From Micromonospora sp. NBC_01740 (lineage in GTDB: Bacteria > Actinomycetota > Actinomycetes > Mycobacteriales > Micromonosporaceae), in the NCBI RefSeq assembly GCF_035920365.1, contig NZ_CP109150.1:4836001-4900000 (forward strand): 64,000 bases of DNA, in the 5' to 3' direction. Below the pieces are notes generated by a model, which searched no databases, had not been told where the DNA came from, and saw nothing but the letters and a program-made list of their open reading frames with translations. Every line of letters begins with the position of its first letter. Position 1 is the stretch's first letter. This document shows positions 40,022 through 49,320 of this stretch, piece after piece. The translations under genes were made by a program, and so were the position numbers.

Positions 40022-40777
40022 CTACCGGGACGGCAGCGGTGCGGCCGGGCGGACCGCGGTGAACTGGGAGTGCTCGTACCGGGTGGCAGAGAGCAGCAGT
40101 AGCCACTCGTCGCAGCCCTGCCACGGGTGGAGGTCGGCGGCGCCGCCGCGTACGACGCGGGGCCCGTCGCCGGTGCGTGGCCGGGCATCCGCCGGCGCGT
40201 CCACGAAGCCGGGGATCCACACGTCGGCGCAGATCTCGCCAGCCGAGCCCATCGCCGCCAGACCGAAGGCGTTCTCCCCGCCGGCCGTGCGCTCCTCGTC
40301 GCTGAAGTCGTCGAGGATCTGGTCCTCGTCGGGCTTGTCGTCGCCGCGGAACGTCAGCGTGGTGGTGCCGGCGCGGGCCGCGTACTCCCACTCGGCCTCG
40401 CTGGGCAGCCGGAACGGCAGGGCGTCGAGCAGGTCGTCCAGGTCGTCCTCGAGCCGGGCCGTCGTGGTGTCCTCGTCGGCGTAGTCGTCCTCGTAGTCGG
40501 GCAGCCAGTGCCGGACCTGCGCGACCGTCAGCGGGTGCCGGGCGATCAGGAACGGTTCGACCCGCACCTCACGCACGGGCTGGGCGTCCTTGGCGGCGGC
40601 GAAGAAGGGCTCGAGCGTGTCCTCGACTCCTCCGTCGCGCTCGATGGCACGTACAGCCTCCAGTTCCGCGTCGGACAGACCCATGCGGAACGTGCCGCCG
40701 GGCACCTCACGGAACACCACGCCCGACGCGGTGTGCCGCCAGGCCGGACGCCCGGCCACGATCTCCTCGGTCCACAC
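40022..40777 (-). CDS. Formylglycine-generating enzyme-like (SUMF1) protein
   Basis: A 251-residue protein of the FGE-sulfatase/SUMF1 fold: GVVFREVPGGTFRMG near 19-33, EPFLIARHPLTVAQVRHW near 75-92, FRLPSEAEWEYAARAGTTT near 121-139 and RVVRGGAADLH near 207-217. True FGEs activate sulfatases with a copper-binding cysteine pair; the RGGS and cysteine arrangement of active FGEs is not intact here and no sulfatase gene is near. It is more likely a lectin-like or otherwise non-sulfatase member. A highly acidic segment (DYEDDYADEDTTTARLEDDL) is inserted after the first motifs. GTG start. Confidence 0.8.
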   Translation of the reverse strand: MWTEEIVAGRPAWRHTASGVVFREVPGGTFRMGLSDAELEAVRAIERDGGVEDTLEPFFAAAKDAQPVREVRVEPFLIARHPLTVAQVRHWLPDYEDDYADEDTTTARLEDDLDDLLDALPFRLPSEAEWEYAARAGTTTLTFRGDDKPDEDQILDDFSDEERTAGGENAFGLAAMGSAGEICADVWIPGFVDAPADARPRTGDGPRVVRGGAADLHPWQGCDEWLLLLSATRYEHSQFTAVRPAAPLPSR

Positions 40778-40846
40778 GGCACCGAACGCTAGCAGCCGAG
40801 GCTCTGTGTCCGAGGCGGTGCCGAGGAGCCAGGCAAGACGATCTAG

Positions 40847-41446
40847 TTAGAGGTCGGCCTGGATCTCCCGGATCGCCTGCTGAATCCGGAGGTTCCCGTC
40901 GGATGCTGCCAACCGCGCGAGCTCTCGCTGGAACTGCGGTGACCTGGGTTCGAGGACGCCCAGGAGTTCCAACGCACCGATCCTGGCTCCGAGATGTGAT
41001 GAATGCAGCCAGGGGTGGTAGGCCGCCCGACCGCTGTGGATGATGGCCCGGGTTCGGGTGACGAACTCGGACAGGTGTGTGTCATCAGGGCGCAGGGGCA
41101 CGGGATCGAATGGGCCATCGTCGCCGACACAGCTCAGCAGGAGGCGGAGCGACTCGGCGGCCACCTCGGGCCGTTCACTGCGGCATAGTTCGATCAGGAA
41201 CGGAGCAGTCGGCTCGGCGGTGCGGAAGTACAGGCCGGAGTGGCCGTGGACCAGGGCCTCCTTCAGCGCCTCGCCCCACTCGCGCGTCGTCTGGCCGTCC
41301 GCCGCTGCCAAGCCGCGGATCAGGTCTGGGATCTCACACGCGTCGCGTTCGGCGTCTCTGGGATTGCGCGGTCGGAACGCCGCCCAGTCGACCAGGTCCA
41401 GCCCCGCAAAGGGTTCGGGACGCGAGCCAGGCGGCGAAGCAACCAT
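40847..41446 (-). CDS. HEAT-repeat-like hypothetical protein
   Basis: A 199-residue helical protein with alternating amphipathic helices (TAPFLIELCRSERPEVAAES; LHSSHLGARIGALELLGVLE; QRELARLAASDGNLRIQQAI) suggestive of HEAT/ARM repeats, as in small actinobacterial proteins of unknown role. It would be a protein-binding scaffold in the cytoplasm. Single gene, same direction as the FGE-like gene 69 bp downstream. Confidence 0.65.
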   Translation of the reverse strand: MVASPPGSRPEPFAGLDLVDWAAFRPRNPRDAERDACEIPDLIRGLAAADGQTTREWGEALKEALVHGHSGLYFRTAEPTAPFLIELCRSERPEVAAESLRLLLSCVGDDGPFDPVPLRPDDTHLSEFVTRTRAIIHSGRAAYHPWLHSSHLGARIGALELLGVLEPRSPQFQRELARLAASDGNLRIQQAIREIQADL

Positions 41447-41795
41447 CGATTCAGGGTACTGGGACCACGTGGGTCAAGGCGTGGCGCGAAGGTGTCCCAG
41501 GTTGTCGAACTCATTCGAGCATGCTCGCACCGCGCACCGGACCGCCCGCGACTCGTTTCGTCGGCAGCGGGCACTGCACCGTTGCGGGCCACCGGCCACG
41601 ATCGTCTGCATGGTCTGGCTCCTCGGGCCGGTGGTGTCGGGACGCGGTGTCGACAACCGACCGTAGGGGCTCGACCACGCCCGGGCTGCCCGTTTGCGTC
41701 AAGAGCCGAGATATTCGCGGGCTCCTGCCCCCGCGCTGACGGCACATCACGCCCGAATGATGTCTATCCCTCAATGTCGTTGGTAGGGTGCTGCG
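41447..41795. other. Intergenic region upstream of the sugar ABC importer operon
   Basis: A 349-bp stretch. Short open frames on either strand have Arg/Pro-biased, shadow-like composition and no ribosome site, so no gene is called. It must contain the importer promoter; the AT-richer segment at 41755-41790 just before the GTG at 41796 is the likeliest place. No inverted repeat of LacI type was found. Confidence 0.4.
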
Positions 41796-42761
41796 GTGCC
41801 TCCCCCTGCCACTGTCGGCGCGCCACCGGGCGACCGCTCCCTGACCTCAGAATCCACGCCCTCCACCGCCCGACAGGTGCGGCGCGCACGCTTCAGCGAG
41901 TCCGGTCTCGCGTGGCTGATGCTGCTGCCCTCGGTGGGGGTCTTCGCACTGTTCGTGTTCTGGCCGCTCGGGCGGACCCTCTACCTGTCGGTGCACGGCA
42001 ACGACATCTTCGGCGCCGCGTCGGAGTACGTCGGCGCGGCGCACTACCGGGACATGCTGTCCGGGGAGTTCGGCAAGGTGCTGGCCACGACGGCGCTGTT
42101 CACGCTCTTCTCGGTGGTGCCGGCCGTGCTGGGCGCGCTCTTCGTGGTGCTGCTGCTGGAGGCACGCATCCGCGGCGTACGGGCGCTGCGCACCGCGTTC
42201 GCCCTGCCGTTCGCGTTCTCGGTGGCGACCGCGTCGGTCATCTTCGCCGTCATCTACAACCCGGCGATCGGGGTGGCGAACGGCCTGCTCGGCTCTCTCG
42301 GCTTCGACCGGGTCAACTGGCTCACCGACCCGTCGATCGCGTTGCCCGCCGTCTGTGCCGCGACGGTGTGGATGAACTTCGGCTACAACATCCTCGTGCT
42401 CTCCGCCGGGGTCTCGGCGATCTCGCCGGAGGTGGTCGAGGCGGCGCGGCTGGACGGCGCGACCGGGTGGCGGCTGGCGACGCGGATCACCGTGCCGCTG
42501 CTCTCCCCGCAGCTGTTCTTCCTCGTCGTGGTGTCCACGATCCACGCCCTGCAGAGCTTCGGGCAGATCCACATCCTGACCAAGGGCGGGCCGGACCAGG
42601 CCACCACGACGCTGGTCTACTCGATCTACGAGAAGGCGTTCGCCTTCGGCTCCTCCGACTTCGGCGCGGCCAGCGCGCAGGCCGTCGTGCTGCTGGTCAT
42701 CATGCTCGGCTGCACGGCCGTCCAATTCGGCGTCCTCGAACGGCGGGTCCACTACCGATGA
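41796..42761 (+). CDS. ABC sugar/glycerol-phosphate transporter permease (UgpA/MalF family)
   Basis: A 321-residue permease with six predicted spans and the EAA loop SPEVVEAARLDGATGWRLAT (near 210-229) of carbohydrate importers. The LLPSVGVFALFVFWPLGRTL start and QSFGQIHILTKGGPDQATTT block place it in the UgpA-like (CUT1) group. GTG start with GGTAGGG upstream. It forms a heterodimer with the permease encoded next. No ATPase is in the operon; a shared ATPase such as MsiK, encoded elsewhere, is the usual solution in actinomycetes. Confidence 0.9.
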   Translation: MPPPATVGAPPGDRSLTSESTPSTARQVRRARFSESGLAWLMLLPSVGVFALFVFWPLGRTLYLSVHGNDIFGAASEYVGAAHYRDMLSGEFGKVLATTALFTLFSVVPAVLGALFVVLLLEARIRGVRALRTAFALPFAFSVATASVIFAVIYNPAIGVANGLLGSLGFDRVNWLTDPSIALPAVCAATVWMNFGYNILVLSAGVSAISPEVVEAARLDGATGWRLATRITVPLLSPQLFFLVVVSTIHALQSFGQIHILTKGGPDQATTTLVYSIYEKAFAFGSSDFGAASAQAVVLLVIMLGCTAVQFGVLERRVHYR

Positions 42762-43588
42762 AAAAGCTCAACCTCGGCCGGGTCGCCGTCTACGTCGTGC
42801 TCGGCCTGGCCGCGATCCCCGTGCTGTTCCCGGTCTACTACGGGTTCGTCGGCGCCGTGATGGGCCCCGGCGACCTGGCGACCTATCCGCCCGCGCTGGT
42901 GCCGAGCGCGCTGCACTGGCAGAACATCACCGACGTGTTCCGCTCGGTGCCGCTCGGCCGCTTCTACGCGAACTCCGCCGTGCAGGCCGGGATCATCACC
43001 GTGGCGCAGGTCGTCACCAGCATCTTCGCCGCGTACGCCTTCGCGTTCCTCCGCCTGCCGGCGAAGGCGGCGACGTTCAGCCTCTTCCTCGCCACCCTCA
43101 TGGTGCCGTGGGAAGCGATCATCATCCCCAACTACCTCGCCATCTCCGACTGGGGCCTGACGCGCGGCGGGCTGACGTACCTCGGCCTGGTGCTGCCCTT
43201 CCTCGCCTCGGCGTTCGGCACGTTCCTGCTGCGGCAGGCGTTCCTGCAGTTCCCGACCGAGCTGCGCGACGCCGCGGTGATCGACGGGTGCGGCCACTGG
43301 CGGCTGCTGTGGCGGGTCATCGTGCCGCTGTCCAAGCCCTCCATCGCGGCGGTCGGGGTCTACGTCTTCCTCTCGGCGTGGAACCAGTACTTCTGGCCGC
43401 TGATCCTGATCCGCGACACCGAGTTCCAGACGCTGCAGATCGGCATCTCCCAGCTCAACGACGCCGAGGCGGCGCAGCCGGGCCTCGTCCTCGCCGGCGT
43501 CGCGTTGTCGCTGCTTCCCACGCTGGCCGTCGTGATCTTCGGCCAGCGCTACATCGTCCGCGGGCTGACCGCCGGGGCGCTGCGTTGA
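42758..43588 (+). CDS. ABC sugar/glycerol-phosphate transporter permease (UgpE/MalG family)
   Basis: A 276-residue permease with six spans and the EAA loop PTELRDAAVIDGCGHWRLLW (near 166-185). The SAWNQYFWPLILIRDTEFQT segment near 207-226 is characteristic of the MalG/UgpE half of CUT1 importers. ATG overlaps the previous stop by 4 nt (ATGA). The binding-protein gene follows after 20 bp with a GAGAAGGAGAAG ribosome site. Confidence 0.92.
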   Translation: MKKLNLGRVAVYVVLGLAAIPVLFPVYYGFVGAVMGPGDLATYPPALVPSALHWQNITDVFRSVPLGRFYANSAVQAGIITVAQVVTSIFAAYAFAFLRLPAKAATFSLFLATLMVPWEAIIIPNYLAISDWGLTRGGLTYLGLVLPFLASAFGTFLLRQAFLQFPTELRDAAVIDGCGHWRLLWRVIVPLSKPSIAAVGVYVFLSAWNQYFWPLILIRDTEFQTLQIGISQLNDAEAAQPGLVLAGVALSLLPTLAVVIFGQRYIVRGLTAGALR

Positions 43589-43608
43589 ACCATCGAGAAG
43601 GAGAAGCA

Positions 43609-45018
43609 ATGAGAAGACCTCGGCTCCGTCGGACCGCGGCGGCGTTCGTCGCCGTCGTGGCCGCCGCCGCGCTCACGGCCTGCGGCGACTCTGGGTCCGG
43701 CACCGACGGCGGCAGCGGCGCGCTCGACGCGCCCGGCGCCGAGGTGCTGGAGAAGGCCACGGACAAGACCACGATCGAGTTCTGGCACGCGATGAAGGGG
43801 GCCAACGCCACCGCCGTCGACCAGCTCGTGGCCGACTTCAACGCCCAGAGCGGCGGCAAGGTCGAGGTCAAGGCGGTCTTCCAGGGAAGCTACGACGAGA
43901 CGATCGCGAAGTACAAGGCGTCGGTGCAGCAGAAGAGCACGCCGGCCCTGGTGCAGATCTACGACATCGGCAGCCGCTTCATGGTCGACTCGAAGCAGGT
44001 CGTGCCGATGCACAAGTTCATCGAGAAGGACGGCTTCAACGCCGGCGACATCGAGCCGAACATCGCCAGCTACTACTCGGTCGACGGCAAGCTCTGGTCG
44101 ATGCCGTTCAACTCCTCGACGCCCCTGCTGTACCTCAACAAGGAGGCGTTCGAGCGGGCCAAGCTCGACCCGACGAAGCCGCCGAAGAACCTCGACGAGA
44201 TCGGCGAGCTGGCGAAGAAGCTCACGGTCAAGGACGCCAGCGGCAAGACCGTCCAGTACGGCTTCAACGCCGCCATCTACGGCTGGCTGGTGGAGCAGCT
44301 GCTCGCCACCGACGGCAAGGAGTACTGCGACAAGGGCAACGGGCGCAGCGGCCTGGCCACGAAGGTGCAGTTCGACCAGGAGACGGCCGTGCGCGTCGCG
44401 CAGTGGTGGACGGACCTGGTGAAGGGCGGCTACGCGACGAACACCGGCCGCAAGACCGACGACGCCCAGGCCGCCTTCAAGTCGGGCACGGTCGCCATGC
44501 ACCTGGAGTCCACCAGCGTGCTGCGCGGCTACGTCGACGCCGCGAAGGGCAAGTTCACCGTGCTCACCGCCCCGTACCCGAAGGTGAGCGCTTCCTCCAC
44601 GGGCGGACCGATCATCGGTGGCGCGTCGCTGTGGATCAACGGCGTCGGCCACAACGACAAGGAGAAGCGGGCCGCCTGGGAGTTCGTGAAGTTCGCCTCC
44701 GGCCCGGTCGAGCAGGCCAAGTGGCACACCAGCACCGGGTACGTGCCGATCAACGCCAAGGCGCTCGACGAGCAGATCGACAAGGACTGGATGGCGAAGT
44801 TCCCCCAGTTCCGCACCGCCGTCGACCAGCTGCACGCGCTGCCGCCGTCGGTCGCGTCGGCCGGCTGCCTGCTGGGCGTGATGCCGCAGGCCCGCAAGGC
44901 CTCCGAGGACGGCCTGGAGGCGGCCATCGTGGGCAGCAAGCCGGCCGAGCAGGCCATGAAGGACGCCGCGGCGAGCGTGCAGGGCGCCATCGACAGCTAC
45001 AACAAGTCGGTCAGCTGA
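43609..45018 (+). CDS. ABC transporter substrate-binding lipoprotein (UgpB-like)
   Basis: A 469-residue extracellular binding protein. The signal peptide ends in the lipobox LTAC (Cys25). The mature part (TTIEFWHAMKGANATAVDQL; QIYDIGSRFMVDSKQVVPMH; WSMPFNSSTPLLYLNKEAFE) follows the UgpB/family 1 fold, and the closest group binds glycerol-3-phosphate or its diesters, although oligosaccharides cannot be excluded. Last gene of the importer operon, followed by a strong terminator hairpin at 45041-45075. Confidence 0.9.
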   Translation: MRRPRLRRTAAAFVAVVAAAALTACGDSGSGTDGGSGALDAPGAEVLEKATDKTTIEFWHAMKGANATAVDQLVADFNAQSGGKVEVKAVFQGSYDETIAKYKASVQQKSTPALVQIYDIGSRFMVDSKQVVPMHKFIEKDGFNAGDIEPNIASYYSVDGKLWSMPFNSSTPLLYLNKEAFERAKLDPTKPPKNLDEIGELAKKLTVKDASGKTVQYGFNAAIYGWLVEQLLATDGKEYCDKGNGRSGLATKVQFDQETAVRVAQWWTDLVKGGYATNTGRKTDDAQAAFKSGTVAMHLESTSVLRGYVDAAKGKFTVLTAPYPKVSASSTGGPIIGGASLWINGVGHNDKEKRAAWEFVKFASGPVEQAKWHTSTGYVPINAKALDEQIDKDWMAKFPQFRTAVDQLHALPPSVASAGCLLGVMPQARKASEDGLEAAIVGSKPAEQAMKDAAASVQGAIDSYNKSVS

Positions 45019-45040
45019 CCACCGCACCGCGCTGATCGTC

Positions 45041-45075
45041 GAGAAGGGCCAGTCCCGCCGGGACTGGCCCTTCTC
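45041..45075 (+). terminator. Hairpin terminator after the UgpB-like operon
   Basis: A perfect 16-bp inverted repeat: left arm 45041-45056 starting GAGAAGGGCC, loop GCC (45057-45059), right arm 45060-45075. It lies 22 bp after the stop codon. No T-run follows, as is common in actinobacteria. Confidence 0.9.
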
Positions 45076-45148
45076 CGCTGCCACCCCCAGGTCGTGGGGT
45101 GCGGGCGGATCCTATGGTGGGCTCTGCCACCGATCGAGGGAGAGACCG

Positions 45149-46513
45149 TTGTCACCGTCGCACCGCCCGCCCCGTTCGTGCGTCGCAGGGGCGGCCCTGA
45201 GCGTGCTCGTCGGGCTCGCCGCCTGCACCGCGCCACGGGCGGAGCCGCCCGAGCGGCCGGCGCCGGGGATCGCGGTGACCCAGGAGAGCCTGCGCGGCGG
45301 CGGGACCGGAGCGGAGGGGGAGGGCCCGGAACCCACCTGGTCGGTGACGGCCAGGCGGCTCGACCAGCCGTTGACGCAGCTCGGCCAGGTCGTCGTCGTG
45401 CCGGACGGGCGGGAACTGCGGGCGGTGGACCGCGCGACGGGGCAGGACCGCTGGCGTCGCCCGTTCCCGATGGCCTACCAGTACGCGGTCGCCGGCGACC
45501 TGATCGTGCTCAGCGCCAGCAACGGAGGGTTGCTGGAGGTGCTCGACGCGGCCACCGGCGCCACCCGCTGGCGGACCGAGGACACCCAGGACGTCGTCGT
45601 CCAGCAGCAGGTCGTGTACGACCGCGAGTGCGTCGGCACCGGACAGTCCGCGAAGTGCGTCGTCATCGCCCGGGACATCCGCGACGGTCGCCAACTGTGG
45701 AAACTGCCCGCCGACCGGTTCGCCCGGGTCAGCGACGAGGCGCTCGGCGTCCGCGCGCCGTACGCCGCGCCCACCCAGCGGTACGTGTCGGTGCGGCTGA
45801 ACGGGCGAACCTACACGAGCGTCGCACCCACCACCGGCAAGGCCGGCGCCGGACGCCTGCCGAGCCGGGCCTGGCACGGCTTCGTGGCCGGCAACCTGCT
45901 GGTGACCACCGACCACGACCCGCCCCGGGACGACCGGCGGTGCACCGTCAGCATCGCCACCGTCGACGCGGCCACCGGCGCCGGAGGCTGGTCCGGCGAG
46001 GTCTTCAGCGGGCGTCGCGAGGACGGCGAGTGTGCCAAGCGACTGGCGCACGACCGCAGCGGGCTGACCCTGATCGGGGCCGGCACCCGGCTCGTCGCGG
46101 TCACGGACGCCGGCCGGCCGCAGATGATCGACCTGCGGACCGGTAAAGCGCAGTGGGAGGGTGTCGCCCCCGGCGTACCGATCGACGGGGACGACCGGTC
46201 CGTGCTGGTGCGGCGCACCGCCGACGAGGGCGAGCTGGCCCTGCTCGACATGGCCACCGGCGCGACGCGGTGGAGCGCGCCGGACCCGGGACTGTCCGGC
46301 ACCTCGGCGAGCTGGCGGTCGAGCGTGACCGGACGCCTCGTGGCGGTCAGCGGCGCGGTGGAGCAACGACCGGTCGTGCTCGTCTACGACGTGTCGACCG
46401 GTCGCCAGCTCGGCCGGTACCCCGGTTGGCTCGCCGGCGCTGGGGACGACTGGGTCGCGGTGAGCCACTCCGGAGGCTCGGACGGGATCGCACTGGACCT
46501 GTACGCCTTCTGA
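45149..46513 (+). CDS. PQQ-like beta-propeller lipoprotein
   Basis: A 454-residue exported protein. The hydrophobic start ends in a lipobox (LAAC, Cys26). The rest has repeated propeller blades of the PQQ-binding-like (BamB) type: ELRAVDRATGQDRWRRPFP, LLEVLDAATGATRWRTEDTQ, PQMIDLRTGKAQWEGVAPG, LALLDMATGATRWSAPDPG. The AxDxxTGxxxW pattern is clear in at least five blades. No active-site residues of quinoprotein dehydrogenases are seen, so it is more likely a surface scaffold. The start is TTG at 45149, preceded by GAGGGAGAG; no ATG or GTG fits the signal peptide. Confidence 0.82.
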   Translation: MSPSHRPPRSCVAGAALSVLVGLAACTAPRAEPPERPAPGIAVTQESLRGGGTGAEGEGPEPTWSVTARRLDQPLTQLGQVVVVPDGRELRAVDRATGQDRWRRPFPMAYQYAVAGDLIVLSASNGGLLEVLDAATGATRWRTEDTQDVVVQQQVVYDRECVGTGQSAKCVVIARDIRDGRQLWKLPADRFARVSDEALGVRAPYAAPTQRYVSVRLNGRTYTSVAPTTGKAGAGRLPSRAWHGFVAGNLLVTTDHDPPRDDRRCTVSIATVDAATGAGGWSGEVFSGRREDGECAKRLAHDRSGLTLIGAGTRLVAVTDAGRPQMIDLRTGKAQWEGVAPGVPIDGDDRSVLVRRTADEGELALLDMATGATRWSAPDPGLSGTSASWRSSVTGRLVAVSGAVEQRPVVLVYDVSTGRQLGRYPGWLAGAGDDWVAVSHSGGSDGIALDLYAF

Positions 46514-46519
46514 ACCGGC

Positions 46520-46549
46520 GCGGCGGGCCGGTCCCGGGCCGCCCGCCGC
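46520..46549. terminator. Hairpin between convergent genes
   Basis: GCGGCGGGC (46520-46528) pairs with GCCCGCCGC (46541-46549) around a 12-nt loop. Located between the convergent propeller and ABC-2 permease genes, it can terminate transcription from both sides. Confidence 0.65.
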
Positions 46550-46567
46550 GTTCACCGCCGCCGCGCC

Positions 46568-47332
46568 CTAGTTCCAGCGGAACAGGAGCGCGGCGACGGT
46601 CGCACCGACGACTGCGGTGATCGCCAGACCCGCCAGGTTCGATGCGTCGACCGAGGTCCCCGCCCAAGCGCTGGAGAGCGCCTCGACGGTGGCGCCGAAC
46701 GGCAGCCACGAGGCTGCCCGGGCCACCGGTTCCGGCAGGGAGGCGGTGCCGCCGAACAACCCGCCGACGGCCCCGAGGGCGAAGAAGGCGATCAGGCCGA
46801 TGGCGACCGCCGAGTTCGGGGTGGGCGCCACCGAGGCGACGATCAGGCCCAGCCCGTACATGGCGGCCACCGAGAGCCCGACCACGGCGAGCGCCATGCC
46901 GACGTGGGCCGGCGGACGTGCGCCGAAGCCGACGACGGCGACGGCGTACGCCAGCCCGATCCCCACCAGCACCTGCGCCAGGCTCACCACCAGTTGGGCG
47001 ACGAGCACCATCGCCGGCGACGCCGGAGTGACCGCGAGCCGGCGCAGCACCCCGCTGCGGCGGTAGTAGGCCAGGAAACTCGGCATGTTCACGATGCCGA
47101 TCGTGGCGAGGACGATGGTGAAGACCAGCGGAAGGACGAAGAGGTCCAGCGCCGAGCGCCCGCCGGCAACCTCCTGGTCACCGGCGGCAGCGGCGTTCAT
47201 GACCAGGATCAACAGCGGCAGCCCTATCGGTACGACCAGCCCGGCCGTGTCCCGGGCGACCATCTTCGCCTCGCACCCGATCAGGGTCAGCCACGAGCCT
47301 GCCCCGGGTCGTCGTACGGTCACCTCGTTCAT
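46568..47332 (-). CDS. ABC-2 type exporter permease
   Basis: A 254-residue membrane protein with six predicted spans and the ABC-2 pattern (GIVNMPSFLAYYRRSGVLRR near 80-99, RLAVTPASPAMVLVAQLVVS near 99-118). Such permeases export drugs, lipids or polysaccharides. The start overlaps the ATPase stop by 4 nt. The pair is divergent from a histidine kinase/response regulator, the usual setting for stress-induced exporters. Confidence 0.9.
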   Translation of the reverse strand: MNEVTVRRPGAGSWLTLIGCEAKMVARDTAGLVVPIGLPLLILVMNAAAAGDQEVAGGRSALDLFVLPLVFTIVLATIGIVNMPSFLAYYRRSGVLRRLAVTPASPAMVLVAQLVVSLAQVLVGIGLAYAVAVVGFGARPPAHVGMALAVVGLSVAAMYGLGLIVASVAPTPNSAVAIGLIAFFALGAVGGLFGGTASLPEPVARAASWLPFGATVEALSSAWAGTSVDASNLAGLAITAVVGATVAALLFRWN

Positions 47333-48060
47333 GCGTCCTCCTCCGTGACGAGTTCCTTGCCGGTGAGGCGGACGAACGCCTCTTCCAGGTTCGCGGTGCC
47401 GGCCCTGGCGGCCAGCCCGGCCGGGGTGTCCAGGGCGACGATCCGGCCGGCGTCGAGCAGCACGACCCGGTCGCAGAGCCGTTGGACCTCGTCCATGGCG
47501 TGGCTGACCAGCAGCACGGTCTCGTCGCGCAGCCCCTCCACGCCCGCCCAGATGCGCCGGCGGGCACGGGGATCCAGCCCGGTGGTGAGTTCGTCGAGGA
47601 TCACCACCCGCGGTCGGCCGACCAGGGCGAGGGCTATGGAGAGGCGCTGCTGCTGGCCGCCGGAGAGCTTCTCGAACCGCGTCCCGGCCTGCCCCCGCAG
47701 CTCGACCAGGTCGAGCAGTTCGTCGGCGGGGCGCGGATCGGGGTAGAAGCTGCGGTAGAGGCCGAGCAGCTCACCGACGGTCAGGGCCGCGTGCAGCTCG
47801 GCCTGCTGCAACTGCACCCCGAGCAGTTGGCGTACGGCGGCGCGGTCCCGGCGCGGATCCCGGCCGAGCACCCGGACGCGTCCCCGGTCGGGGACCCGCA
47901 GGCCGGCGATCAGCTCGATCATCGTGGTCTTGCCAGCCCCGTTGACGCCCAGGACGCCCAGCACCTCGCCGGGGGCCACCGTCAGGCTGATGTCGTCGAC
48001 GGCGACGACGTCGCCGTACCGTTTGTGCAGGTTCTCGACCTCGATGGCGGGTTGGCTCAT
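47329..48060 (-). CDS. ABC exporter ATP-binding protein (drug-resistance type)
   Basis: A 243-residue nucleotide-binding subunit: Walker A GVNGAGKTT near 38-46, signature LSGGQQQRLSIALALVGRP near 134-152, and Walker B VVILDELTTGLDPRARR near 154-170. Both the signature and DELTTGLD sequence are typical of CcmA/DrrA-like ATPases. The second residue after the Walker B aspartate is the usual catalytic glutamate. The ATG at 48060 is preferred; ATG at 48069 adds three residues. Only about 110 bp separate it from the divergent kinase gene, so both promoters lie there. Confidence 0.9.
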   Translation of the reverse strand: MSQPAIEVENLHKRYGDVVAVDDISLTVAPGEVLGVLGVNGAGKTTMIELIAGLRVPDRGRVRVLGRDPRRDRAAVRQLLGVQLQQAELHAALTVGELLGLYRSFYPDPRPADELLDLVELRGQAGTRFEKLSGGQQQRLSIALALVGRPRVVILDELTTGLDPRARRRIWAGVEGLRDETVLLVSHAMDEVQRLCDRVVLLDAGRIVALDTPAGLAARAGTANLEEAFVRLTGKELVTEEDA

Positions 48061-48172
48061 GCTCTCCATGCTGGTCGGCGCCACCCGTCCGCCGCCTGTG
48101 CCGGAGGTCAGCCCTGCCGGCCATGACTTTCGGCACCCGTGGCTCGCCGGCCGCGGCGGCTAGGGTTGCCGC

Positions 48173-49279
48173 ATGCGGCGGCTCGGGCTCGATGAGTGGT
48201 CCGGCCTGGTGATGCTCGTCGTGTGCGTGGGCGTCGGGTCGCCGGTGATGCTCGGCCTGGTCGAGCCGGACATCCCGGCACCGGTGTGGGTGGGGCTCTT
48301 CGTCGTCACCCTGGGCGCGTCGCTCGGCGCCGTGGCCGAGTGGGGAGCACCCCGGACGAGGTGGGCGGCCTACGGCGCGGCGGTGGTCGCCGGCTGGGGC
48401 GTGGTCGCGACGGCCCCCCGCGCCGGCATGCTGCCGATCCTGCTGGTGGTGATCGCCGCGCTCGGACCGGAGACCCTCCGGCTGCCGGTCAACCTGCTGG
48501 TGGTGGCGCTGAACACGGCCGTGATCGCCCTGACCGTCGGCCGGGTCCACGACGACCCGGTCGCGCCGCTCGTGTCCGGGGTGTTCTACGGGCTGATCCA
48601 GATCGCCACGACGTTCAGCGTGACCGCGGTCCGCCGGGAGCAGCAGCACCGCCGGGAGCTGGCCCGGGCACACGTGGAGCTGCGGGCGGCCAGCCTGCTG
48701 CTGGCCGGGTCCGCCCGCACGGCGGAACGCCTGCGCATCTCCCGTGAGCTGCACGACCTGCTCGGTCACCAGCTCACCGTCCTCACCCTGGAGCTGGAGG
48801 CGGCCCGGCACCGTGCGGGCGACCCGGCGCGGGAGCACGTCGAACGGGCCGGCCGGGTGGCCAGGGAGGTGCTCGCCGACGTGCGCGACACCGTCAGCGC
48901 GCTGCGCGCCGGGTCTGCCGCCGACCTGGCCGAGGCGCTGCGCGACGTCGGCCGCGACATCCCCGGGCTCGACGTGACGGTCGAGGTGGGCGAGGACGTC
49001 GAGCCGAACGAGGAACAGACCGCGGCGCTCGTGCGGGCCGTACAGGAGATCATCACCAACACCCTGCGGCACGCCTGCGCGGGCGAGCTGCGAGTCACGA
49101 TCGTCCGCCACGGTGCGGCGATCCGACTGACGGCGGTCGACGACGGGCAGGGCGCGCGGGGCGTGGTCCCCGGCAACGGCCTGCGGGGCCTCGCGGAGCG
49201 GTTCGCGGCACTCGGCGGGGAGATCGCGTACGACGGCAGCGCGGGCTTCCGGGTGACCGCCCGGATGCCGGCCCGGTGA
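48173..49279 (+). CDS. Sensor histidine kinase (HisKA_3 type)
   Basis: A 368-residue kinase with a membrane part of about five to six spans (residues 10-150), a coiled linker (VRREQQHRRELARAHVELRA), the dimerisation and phosphoacceptor segment RISRELHDLLGHQLTVLTLE (His near 193), and an HATPase domain with the N-box EIITNTLRHA near 288-297 and the G-boxes DDGQGARG and GNGLRGLAERFAALGG. This is the NarX/LiaS/DesK group. The response regulator gene follows. The kinase is divergent from the ABC-2 exporter and probably controls it in response to envelope stress or drugs. Confidence 0.92.
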   Translation: MRRLGLDEWSGLVMLVVCVGVGSPVMLGLVEPDIPAPVWVGLFVVTLGASLGAVAEWGAPRTRWAAYGAAVVAGWGVVATAPRAGMLPILLVVIAALGPETLRLPVNLLVVALNTAVIALTVGRVHDDPVAPLVSGVFYGLIQIATTFSVTAVRREQQHRRELARAHVELRAASLLLAGSARTAERLRISRELHDLLGHQLTVLTLELEAARHRAGDPAREHVERAGRVAREVLADVRDTVSALRAGSAADLAEALRDVGRDIPGLDVTVEVGEDVEPNEEQTAALVRAVQEIITNTLRHACAGELRVTIVRHGAAIRLTAVDDGQGARGVVPGNGLRGLAERFAALGGEIAYDGSAGFRVTARMPAR

Positions 49280-49320
49280 CCGGCATGCTCGATCCGGCCG
49301 GCCCGCGCGGCCGAGGCGAC

